Origin: Peronospora farinosa
Lineage: Eukaryota; Oomycota; Peronosporomycetes; Peronosporales; Peronosporaceae
Direction: 5' to 3'
Length of the DNA stretch: 64,000 nucleotides
NCBI GenBank assembly: GCA_947646735.1
Contig: CANTFK010000899.1
Location: forward strand, 124,001 to 188,000
Below, piece by piece: positions 55,822 through 64,000 of the stretch. Below the pieces are notes generated by a model. It saw nothing but the letters and a program-made list of their open reading frames with translations. It made no database searches and was not told the DNA's origin. A program made the translations under genes and the position numbers. The first letter of the stretch is position 1; each line of letters begins with the position of its first letter.

Positions 55822-56583
55822 TTGAAGATCGAAGTGACAAAGAACATGTCACTTCGCGCCCTAGTTGATTGTGGGTCTTCGAACAACTTTGTTCGACGCC
55901 AATCGCTAGATGATCGTAGGCTCAAATATGTTGAGCGCGAGACCCCTCCAACGAGGATGACGGTGCGCCTTGCAACTGGCGCATCCGTAACAGTAAAGGA
56001 GTGTGTAGTGAGAATTCACTACCCGCTTGAAGGTAAAAAGTACGATGATGATTTCATCGTACTTGATCTGGATGACAAATTTGATGTCATCCTAGGATTA
56101 TCATGGCTCAGAAGGTACGAGCCATGGGTCAGCTGGCAGCATCGAACCGTGAAGATGCCTGCCGCTTGTTCATCAGATGGTCATCTGATGAACGTCTTGG
56201 AGCGTTCACAAGCGTGTGAATGTACAACGAGTGAGTGTGATGGCCTCACTTGTGGTTCGGTCGTTAGTACGACTGCACAAGAACTCAGCGTTACAGACAT
56301 TCACGCTGTGGAGCAAGCTGCAGGCGGCTGTGCACAAGCACAGGCAGCGCCGAAGGTCCACCACTCGAATAAGTCGAGTGGACCGGGACATGAATGCTCG
56401 CCTAGAGGGCAGCATTCACCGAAGAGTAAACCGGTTGACCAGAAGCGGCAACACGGTAATCCTAGATCAACTGGAGAGTTGATCGTAGAGGATCTCGCTG
56501 TGGTTGCGCCACCAAATCTAGAGGAAGTCGATGAAACAAGTTTCATCGAGCCTGGGGGAATGTCCCCAGGAAATAATCACTGA
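55822..56583 (+). pseudogene. Aspartic protease and linker of family 3
   Basis: 253 codons open. The active site reads LRALVDCGSSNNFVRR: the catalytic Asp is kept and the usual DSG or DTG is DCG. The flap region and C-terminal FDVILGLSWLRRYEPWVSW are intact. A long polar tail follows, without the 11-residue VEQGLP repeats of families 1 and 2. Confidence 0.78.
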
Positions 56584-57185
56584 GGGAATAAGTCCCCAGT
56601 GCCCTAAGGGAATAATTCCCCAGGAAGTAACCGAGACATTGAACGTCTTGGTTAATGACGGATCAAATGTAGGCGCTTATACGCTTGATCTGATCGCGCC
56701 TCCGAAGTTACCTTCGGAGATAACTCAGTTGCCTAAGCTAGAACCTAAAAGGTTCTTGCGTGATCTGCGTAGTGGCAAAGTCAAGCAGATCTGTGTGCTC
56801 GTCGCAGAGGACAAGTACATGACTGACATTCGGTCAGCAACAGTTTTTGCCGAGAACGAACGGGTTCTCAGCAGCTCGTCAATGGACGAAAGTGTCCTTG
56901 ATGAAGAGACTTGGATGAGCGATACATATCGCAATCCTGGGAGTCGCTGAAGTCAAATCCTTTGTATAAAGATTTGGTTGAATTCAAGGATGTATTTCCT
57001 GAATCCGTTTCGTGCGAGTTGCCTAAGGATAAAGGTACTCGACACGAGATCGATCTAGTTCCTGGCACAAAATACTGTGTCATGAAGCAGTGACCACTGC
57101 CTCGGGAACAGGTCGAGGCGATCGGCAAGGATCTTGTCGATCGCCTAGCAGCGGGCCATGTGAAGGAGTCAAATTCGCCTCACAG
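56531..57185 (+). pseudogene. Leader and first part of family 3 reverse transcriptase
   Basis: The frame 56531-56950 (KLEPKRFLRDLRSGKVKQIC) shifts into 56911-57093 (YKDLVEFKDVFPESVSCEL, RHEIDLVPGTKYCVMKQ). A TGA at 57091-57093 stands for the Trp of the usual QWPLP motif, and the frame continues PLPREQVEAI..RLAAGHVKE until the copia insert. Confidence 0.78.
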
Positions 57186-57257
57186 CAACGACACTCACCT
57201 GCGCAGTGATAAGTGTGACATATGTCACACTTATCACTACGCAGGTTGGTGTCGTTG
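57186..57257. repeat. 72-bp near-perfect palindrome at the copia junction
   Basis: Two 36-bp arms meet at 57221/57222 with no spacer (centre ACATATGT) and about three mismatches. The left arm lies partly in family 3 sequence and the right arm in the copia LTR. Confidence 0.85.
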
Positions 57258-57697
57258 GTTCTGTAATACAGTAATACAGAGTAGGGAATAGAGAACACGG
57301 AACACTTGCTTCCCACTGAGCAACTTTGGGATTGAGGAGGGAAAAACCTCGTAGGTGACAACCCCCTCTGTTAGACTAGACTACAGTCGATACCAACAGG
57401 TACACCTCAACTGTCAACTGTAACGATGCGTCCCAGCATCATACGACTAACTGTTCGATGTCCCACCTAGAATCAGGGACACGACATCTTGTACTTCGTC
57501 ACACTCCCACTTCGTTGGCTCTGATGTCTTGTGGTGTGGTAGTCGTAGGCACTGGTACAATATTCAACATATGCCGTAACTTCTTAAATTGCGTCGGGCC
57601 AAGAGGCTTGGTTAAGATGTCTGCCACCATGTCTTCTGACGGGCAGTATACCATAGCAAACTCGTCGTTCTCCGACCTTCTGTGTGTGCAAGGCCAC
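57214..57697 (-). mobile_element. Ty1/copia fragment inside family 3 (3' end of pol plus LTR)
   Basis: On the minus strand, from about 57690 to 57500, lies the end of copia Pol: VYCPSEDMVADILTKPLGP, then LRHML and a stop. A purine tract (AGAGGGGGT) at about 57361-57370 and a likely LTR at 57214-57360 (TGTCACC..GTCACA) follow. The LTR limits are tentative. The rest of the copia element is missing, so this is a truncated or partly deleted insertion. Confidence 0.75.
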
Positions 57698-58514
57698 AGG
57701 AGGGTGACGGATAGTACACGCGTTCAACAAGTTTAACGCTGCAACGATACCGGCGCAAACGCCGATACCGAGAAAGGACGTATTCATAGATGGTACGTCT
57801 AAGAGTATTATCTTTTCGTGCATCGATCTGATGGATGGTTTCTATCAGAATCTAATGCGTGAACAGGACATCCCGTACACAGCAGTGAGCACTCCCAGTG
57901 GTATGCTCTGGGAATGGTTGGTGATGCCGCAAGGGCTTAGTAATGCAGCAGCCACATTCACTTGACGTGATTCACATCTATTGAGACGGGTGCGCGATTT
58001 TGTACCAAGTTATTTCGATGATTTGTTCGTCCATAGCCGGGCTATGGATTAAAAAACAGACGTGGAAGTCCATAGACGCCAGGTCCGTAAGATTTTTAGA
58101 CTTATGCGCGAGCATAAGGTGTACGCCAACCCCAAGAAGTGTATATTTGCAGCTAGCAAAATACCACTTCTTGGGTGCATCGTCGGAAATAACGGCGTAC
58201 GCCCTGATCCAGAAAATATCAAGGCGATCACCGACTGGCCAGTGCCAGTCGATGCTAAGGGACTAAGGAAGTTCCTTGGGCTAGCAGCGTACTTGCACAA
58301 GTACTCGCGCAATTACGCCGAAATGACAGTAAATCTTTCTTGTTTACATAAGAAAAATGTAATGTGGAATTGGAACGCTGACTGTCAGCGTTCCTTTGAA
58401 CGCATCAAGCAAAGCTTGATGCAATCGACAGTATTGGCGATTGCAGATCAGGACAGACCATTTCATGTGGTCTGCGATGCAAGCAAATTGTTCAATCGGT
58501 TGTGCAATGTGTAG
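57698..58514 (+). pseudogene. Main part of family 3 reverse transcriptase, YFDD intact
   Basis: Resumes after the copia insert with RIVHAFNKFNAATIPAQTP, then CIDLMDGFYQNLM, STPSGMLWEWLVMPQGLSN and SYFDDLFVHSRAMD (YFDD at about 58011-58022). There is a stop at about 57962 and TAA at 58048. The thumb region RLMREHKVYANPKKCIF..GLRKFLGLAAYL is open in 58062-58514. The catalytic box is intact, but the chain is broken at least four times. Confidence 0.82.
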
Positions 58515-59215
58515 TGCGACACAGATGGCGTCGAGCGTGTCGTCTGTTACCAATCGCGTCAGCTACAAGCAGCTGAGCGCAACTGTCCGGTACAAGGAAC
58601 TCCTGCCATAAAGTATACACTGGCTAAATTTCGCGTCTATCTCTTAGGAGATAGACCGTTCATTGTATATACAGACCATGCGTCACTACGCACGGCTGTA
58701 AATATACCATACCTCTCGCAACGCATGGCGAGATGGTTGTCGTTCTTCGCGGAGTACAACTTATCCGTAGAGTGTAAACCAAGACAACTTAACTTCGTCG
58801 TCGGTGCGCTCTCACGTCTCTCCGACTTCGAACCGAATGTTCAGTTCGACAGTGACGTGAACACCACTGTCGCTACGCTGAGTACCAGCGTCTTGCCGTC
58901 GAGTTTACTCGACGACATTAGAATGGCATGCGCACAAGATAGTGATCTTATGCGCCTGATGGAGCACCTTAAAGAACCATCCAAGCAAGCTAAGAAGCGC
59001 TTGGCTGCCATGTATCATTCTTCTACAGATCGATCCACCCAGCGGAATGGCTTACTGTATTACACTGCCGTAAACGGCGAAATATCTCGTGTCGTCGTAC
59101 AGCTCCAACATGATCTTAAGTTACGAATCATATTTGAATATAACGGTTCACCATTAAATAAGCATCGCGGCCGTTAGAAGACTTATCTCACGGTCAGTCG
59201 CGACTTCTACTAGCC
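58515..59215 (+). pseudogene. RNase H and start of integrase, family 3
   Basis: CYQSRQLQAAERNCPVQGT (the usual DKE is changed to QGT), then YTDHASLRTAV, MARWLSFFAEYNLSVE and LNFVVGALSRLSDFEP (normally ADALSR). So two RNase H metal ligands are altered. The later part reaches the HDS-type zinc region as YNGSPLNKHRGR then a stop, and ends at about 59215. Confidence 0.75.
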
Positions 59216-59267
59216 TCACCAGTATAAGTTCGTGGAAGCGAAGTATGTCAACAAGTCAAGCCTACTC

Positions 59268-59608
59268 TGTAAAGGGGTTAGAACGTACCGTCACTAGCTC
59301 ACCCGTTCGCTTGAGGAAGACTTAAGCCCAAGTATTAGGTATTAAGTAAATATTATCTCTGATTTTTATCTTGGTTTTAATTCGTACTAATTACAAAAAT
59401 TTTAGTCGTAATAAATACGACAGTGTTCCCGCCTTTCGGGAACCGCACAATTTCAGGTTGATTTATCATTGGTCCATATTGGGACTTTAGGCTCCCAATA
59501 ATAAACCAATAATAAATTGCCACGCTGTGCCCGCTATTCGGGCCCAGCACCTGTCTACATATGTAATTGTTTATTTGTGTTAACTATGTGTTTAATGTAG
59601 CCATTACA
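59268..59608 (-). repeat. 3' LTR of copy 2b (341 bp)
   Basis: TGTAATGGCTACATTAAACAC at its 5' end on the minus strand. Its inner end is followed by the purine tract complement at 59609-59620. At the outer end one base differs (TGTAAAGGGG for TGTAACGGGG). Confidence 0.88.
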
Positions 59609-59687
59609 TCACCCCCTTCTCAAGACAGCACTCACCAACCGTAAGTGCTCAACTGTCGAAAACCCGTCGCTCACAAACGAACAAGCA

Positions 59688-60176
59688 ATGTCCGTAGACC
59701 CAACACCCAATCCAGCAGCACTCCCAAGCGCCATCATCGGGAGTGTAACAACCAGCATCATGGTGCAACAACTCATACCTTGGCCACTGTACGACTTGTC
59801 CGGAGCTCACGCTCCGGACTCACTGGACACGATGCGGGACTACTTCCGGCGTTTTCGAAAGCTGCGCGGAAAGGAGTCTGGTATGAGGCCCTGCAACGTT
59901 CTTTGTGTGCCTTCTTCCAGCGTTGGAATCGGATGCTCGAGGATGGTAGCAGCTTACAAGTATAGCTCGCCAATCGGGAGGAGCTTCGCGTCGATCTCTC
60001 CATCGGCGCGCTATGAGAAAGAGTGTAAGAGAATGCTTGGAATGAGGAACGCCTCTGCTTCGTTCATTTCAATGAAGGATGTAAGTCTTGTGACTCGACT
60101 TCACGCCCAACTCATGACGAATGGCGACGAGACATCGCTGTGTGTCCACTCAGCGAAAGCGAACAGAGTTGGATAG
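59688..60176 (+). CDS. Antisense frame of 162 codons, copy 2b
   Basis: Same frame and length as the antisense frame of copy 2a, with the same predicted protein (starts MSVDPTPNPAALPSA, ends SAKANRVG). Its conservation between 2a and 2b is no more than that of the surrounding dead sequence, so it is not by itself proof of selection. Confidence 0.42.
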   Translation: MSVDPTPNPAALPSAIIGSVTTSIMVQQLIPWPLYDLSGAHAPDSLDTMRDYFRRFRKLRGKESGMRPCNVLCVPSSSVGIGCSRMVAAYKYSSPIGRSFASISPSARYEKECKRMLGMRNASASFISMKDVSLVTRLHAQLMTNGDETSLCVHSAKANRVG

Positions 60177-60256
60177 AGAAGTATGAGCGAAGTCTGAGCG
60201 ATCTGAGAAGCGCAATTATTCCCGCCACGCCTCTCTGGCAGCATCACTCACGACAG

Positions 60257-61186
60257 CGCAGCGAGTGGTAAAAATGCACTCCAACTTGTGAATGACGTAG
60301 CATGACTTTGAAGAGCGTCTTCGAGGACCCGGTTCACGCGCTCAGTTTGAACATCCGTTTTCGGATGGGCCGCAGTCGACATCAGCAGTTTTGTCCCGAG
60401 GAGCTCGAACAGTGACGTCTAAAACGCGGACGTAAATCACAGATTACGGTCCGAAACAATTTATTTCTGGAAGGCCATGATGACGCAACACCACGTCATA
60501 TAGTGCGCCGCGGTCTCTGCCGCAGTGATCTTAGCGTGAATAGGCACAAGATGTGTCATCTTGCTGCATCTGCTAACAAAAACCAATATGCTCGTTCGAG
60601 CTTTGCTATCGGGCGCAAGACCGAAGATGAAGTCCATCGGAGCTGATCGCTAGGCCTCGGCTGCAATCGGGACTCTGCAAAGATGTAGATGGCTTCACAC
60701 TCTGGCAGATTTTGCACGTTCGAATCCAGTTGCGTACCCACTTATACATGTGGGGGCGCCAGAAGAAGTCTCGAGACACAGCCGCGAAAGACTTTTCGCG
60801 GCCTAAATTGCCGCCAGCAGGGGAATCGTGGTATTCGTGGATGATTCTTGCACGCAAATCCATGTCGTTGGCGCTCATCGTGCGAGGAGCATCAAATTGG
60901 TCTATGCTGTACAGAAGCAAATCGTCGTCTAAACTGTTTTAATGAATATTATTTTTCTTGGCTCGTGATAAAGATCCCAGTGCAACATCGCTGGGAGCAC
61001 GCAGGTACTCGATAATGTCTGCATAATCTGGATCGCTCTTGTACGCTGCGACGATCTCATCAAATAAACACACTCGGGTGTAACCCGAGTTAGATTCAGC
61101 GATACACACATCACACATCGGTCATCATCATCCTCGTCATCAGTCGTCTGACGACTCAGGGCAGTCCGAGGATCGTAGTCGGGGCG
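60257..61186 (-). pseudogene. Integrase, copy 2b
   Basis: Zinc-region motifs IIHEYHDSPAGGNLGREKSF and WIRTCKICQSVKP. One base is inserted in FFWRPHMYK relative to 2a's FFWPHMYK. In the core, the Glu block reads TDVQTERVN (2a has TDGQTERVN). It decays a little further than copy 2a. Confidence 0.78.
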
Positions 61187-61780
61187 TCATGACAGAGCGT
61201 CAGCGAGAATATTAGTCTTGCCTGGCTTGTATTGCGCGACGAAGTTGTACTCAGAGAAGAATGAGAGCCATCGTGCCATCCGTTGGGACAGGTGTGGGCT
61301 CTTCATCGCTTTGCGCAGCGATGCATGATCGGCATAAAAAGCAAATGTACGTTCACCAAGCAGATGTAAGCGAAACTTGATGAGTGCATAGCGCATCGCT
61401 AACAGCTCCTTGTCGTGAAACGGATAGTTCTTCTCAGCTGGCTTCATCTGTCGCGACTGATAACTCACGACTCGTTCGCGGCCCTCATCATCAAATTGCA
61501 TGAGGGAAAAAGCGATTGCGAAACCACTGGCGTCGCAAACCACGTGGAATGGCTTGGAGTCGTCTGGTAGGACCAGCACTGGCGCTGACGCCAGGCTCTT
61601 CTTTACTGCTTCGAAGGATGCTTGGTGCTCGGGACGCCACAACCACGTGGCGTCTTTCTTCAAGAGTGACGACAAAGGCTGAATAGAACCAGCATAATCC
61701 TTCGTATACTTGTGCAAATAATTAGCCAAGCCGAGCCACTGGCGCAGCTCCGTAGGGTCTTGGGTGTGGGCCAAGAACAA
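61187..61780 (-). pseudogene. RNase H with the end of reverse transcriptase, copy 2b
   Basis: 197 codons open, with ELRQWLGLANYLHKYTKDYA, FHVVCDASGFAIAFSLMQF, DKELLAMRYAL and NILADALS, ending at the same TGA as copy 2a. This frame joins thumb and RNase H without the frameshift that copy 2a has at about 29690. Confidence 0.84.
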
Positions 61781-62932
61781 ATGGACGACACTTTCTCTGG
61801 ATCAGCTCAAACTCCCGATTTACTCACATAGCAACCCAACATCGGAATCTCCGGTGCGCAAAAGACACACTTCTTGAGATTCGCATACAACTTGTTATTC
61901 CACATAACTTGAAACACTTGTTTCAGGTGTTGAAGGTGAACTTGGACATCGTTGATGTTGCCCTCGGCGCGACTGTGGACGAAAATATCGTCGAAATAAT
62001 TTGAAGCAATGTTCCGAAGGGGTTTCAACTTCTTGAGACACCATACGATTGATATTGGCTGGTGTGTTCCTCAATCCTTGTGGCACAGCCAGCCACTCCC
62101 ATAACATGCCACTCGGAGTGCTCACCGCGGTGAGTGGGATATCACTCGGTCACATCAGAATCTGGTAAAAGCCATCGGTTACTGAAGATGACACTTCCTG
62201 ACATGGAATTCAGCCCCATGTCCTTCCTGGGAATTGGCGTTTGCACAGGAATAGTGGCATCATTCAACTAATTAAACGCATGCACTATCTGCCAGCCTCC
62301 CGTAGCCTTCTTCAAGCAGAAGGTTGGACTCGAATGTAATACGCACATGACCCGCCTTGTGGCGGCCTTCGAAGAATGCGTCAATAGCTTCGACTTGATC
62401 TCGAGGCAACGGCCACTGCCGTGTAACACAATACTTCGACCCTGGAACGAGATCAATCTACCACGGTAAAAATTCAGCCGGGATCTTGTTCGGGAACACG
62501 TCTGCATACTCACAAGCAATGTCGTAGACAGGGTTACCAGACTCTCGCAGAGCCTCCCATGTCTGTGATGCAAGCGTTTCTTCACGCGCTGACTTTTCTA
62601 AGCGCTTCGAGGACGCGCCATTTGCTCCTCGTTCGCCACAGTATTACCTCGTTGGTGATTAGACACACTTTTTCCACAGTGCCTCCCTTAAGGTCACGTA
62701 GGAAATGCTTCCAGAAAAGCCCTGGAAGGCTTGTAATGGAAGACGCATCACTAAAAGTACTCGCGACTTTAATGTATTGGCGTCTTCGTGGACTCCCTTC
62801 CACGTACACGATAGCGCGGACACATTCCAATGCTAAATTCTCGATGATGTTGTCCCCATCGTGCTTCGAGTCACTACTACAATTTGGCGAACCGCAGCCA
62901 GGTGATAAACCATCACCCCTCCCTCTAGGCAC
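61781..62932 (-). pseudogene. Reverse transcriptase, copy 2b, with intact YFDD
   Basis: NYFDDIFVHSRAEG (box at 61986-61997), MLWEWLAVPQGLRNTPANIN and QVFQVMWNNKLYANLKKC are present. It shares the stop in the FN-LND region with copy 2a. The leader [19 protein letters not shown] reads at 62932-62582. Confidence 0.8.
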
Positions 62933-63857
62933 TGGATGTCGTCATCCAAGATGCCGGAAACACTGGACGGGAGTACCCCAAACTCGACCGTCGACAATTG
63001 ATTCGGGAGCTCCTGCTCGGCCGCCGTATATCCGTGTGGGATTCCCTGATCAACCACAATCTGGCCCTGTGGTAACCTCGATTCACCACAGTGGGTGATG
63101 ATGGGAACCCCGGATCGACCATCATGCGCTCGCGTGGAAACTCCTGTCCTTTCACGTCACACTCGTTGTCGAGCTCTTGCTCGTCGTCACAATGCCTTTG
63201 TGGGAGCCCCTGCTCGACCACACTAGGTGCAGATGGGAGCCCCGGTTCAATCACTGCATTCACGTGCGGGAACCCCTGTTCAACCGCATTAATGACGCGC
63301 GGGAACTCCTGTTCGACCGCGCCGTCCTCGTCGTCCTCTTCTCTCTGTAGCGAGAAGTCACTTTCACTTGTTTCTCGAAGAACAGCACAAGCAGTGCAGA
63401 GAGGTCCATCGCTCGCTCTGTGCACCGCCAACGTCGTGGAATCACTATCTACGACTGTGACGTTCGGCCAGTCACTTGGAGATACCAAGAAATGGGTCAA
63501 CGCTTCACTGACATTGAACTTGCGTCGACGTCTCACTGATCTGGCTAACCAGTCGATCTGGGGCTTATAACGTGCCAACCATGGCATGCCCAGTATGTAA
63601 TCGAATGCATAATTCATCGCGATCACCAAGAAATCATCATTTTTTTACTGCGAAAACCATCAAACGTGTACGGCAACGACACTTCGCGCCGCGATACGCG
63701 GTGTGGTTTCCCGTCAGCTAACTTGACGACGACCTGGCCAGGTCCCTCACGGACCTGAATGCTGGGAGGCAGCATAGATAAACAAGATTCATGGAAGAAA
63801 TGATTTGTTTCTCCTGAGTCCAGGAGTGCTCGCAGAGATCGCCGGACGCCGGTGATG
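62925..63857 (-). pseudogene. Protease and repeat linker, copy 2b
   Basis: The active site reads LLDSGETNHFF (2a: DSGATNHFF). The A-run frameshift seen in 2a is shared. The 11-residue repeats lie at about 62965-63326. The first 20 or so codons of the open frame at 63919-63858 come from the neighbouring element, not from the protease. Confidence 0.8.
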
Positions 63858-63860
63858 TGG

Positions 63861-64000
63861 TGGAGTGGGATTCGCAAAATTGCTGATGCGATTCCAACTC
63901 TCCACTGGCGCCCGGACAACCGACTAACGGAAGGGGTATCCCGATTCCGTGTGTATAGCCTTCCTCACCTTATGTACCCGTCGATAGGGCGGGTTGCTCT
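63861..64000 (-). mobile_element. Second copy of the zinc-knuckle element (fragment)
   Basis: Matches 33834-33970 over its full length with scattered differences (ttgctgatgcgattcca and gtagggcgggttgctct-type ends). It is joined directly to the broken protease end of copy 2b. It runs off the right edge. Confidence 0.75.

Larger units (their letters stand above)
54121..59215 (+). mobile_element. Ty3/gypsy family 3 element, truncated in integrase
   Basis: A presumed 5' LTR (end at 54467, start uncertain), primer-binding site at 54470 (TGGTAGCACTTCG), gag, protease, reverse transcriptase and RNase H lie in order. Reading stops in the integrase zinc region at about 59215, and at 59268 the LTR of copy 2b begins. 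A copia fragment splits the reverse transcriptase. Proteins are well diverged from families 1 and 2. Confidence 0.83.
59268..63857 (-). mobile_element. Ty3/gypsy family 2, copy 2b, truncated in protease
   Basis: On the minus strand the 3' LTR, antisense segment, integrase, RNase H, reverse transcriptase, linker and protease are present. Homology to copy 2a stops at about 63857 in the protease N-terminus; gag and the 5' LTR are missing. It shares copy 2a's stops (for example LADALS then TGA) and the 3' LTR variants. Confidence 0.9.

Overview
The window looks like repeat-rich nuclear DNA of an oomycete (Phytophthora or downy-mildew type). The host genes are eukaryotic: an intact 375-residue actin, a GDSL esterase with one 99-bp GT..AG intron, a thioredoxin and an ankyrin-repeat protein. 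Two of them, actin and thioredoxin, carry a close match to the known oomycete initiator plus flanking-promoter core (CATTYYNCAWTTT type) just before the start codon. Nothing points to a bacterium: there are no operons, Shine-Dalgarno-led gene chains or CRISPR arrays. The species cannot be told from the sequence alone.

Layout. 1-6144, 10263-17184 and 17191-24452 hold three near-identical copies (called 1a, 1b, 1c) of one decayed Ty3/gypsy element with a chromodomain-like integrase tail; they lie on -, + and - strands. Between 1a and 1b is a small gene island (about 7.1-10.26 kb): an unrecognised minus-strand reading frame, an ankyrin-repeat gene, a thioredoxin gene, and the first 82 codons of a gene cut off where copy 1b begins. 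From 24.45 to 36.3 kb is an old unclassified element on the minus strand, with a CCHC zinc knuckle, split by a second Ty3/gypsy family (copy 2a, 26023-32148). Host genes return at 37.5-40.1 kb (GDSL esterase, actin). From 41.6 to 47 kb are relics of a gypsy integrase, a Ty1/copia element and a LINE reverse transcriptase. 47-54 kb is mostly unreadable decayed or AT-rich DNA. From 54.1 to 59.2 kb is a third Ty3/gypsy family with an intact YFDD reverse-transcriptase motif but many breaks, including a copia fragment inside it. 59268-63857 is copy 2b (minus strand), joined to a second copy of the zinc-knuckle element at the right edge.

Main story. The gypsy copies multiplied after they were already dead. 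Copies 1a, 1b and 1c share the same stops and frameshifts, the same lost catalytic residues, and the same differences between their own 5' and 3' LTRs. Retrotransposition would have made the two LTRs of each new copy identical, so DNA-level duplication is the simplest explanation. Copies 2a and 2b show the same pattern. In copy 1c the two pieces of one broken LTR sit at opposite ends in opposite orientation, which means the copy has been inverted in place. The most novel protein-level signals are an 11-residue VEQGLP-type tandem repeat between protease and reverse transcriptase, shared by two gypsy families, and an antisense reading frame in family 2 that replaces the integrase tail. I found no clearly new host defence or metabolic system.
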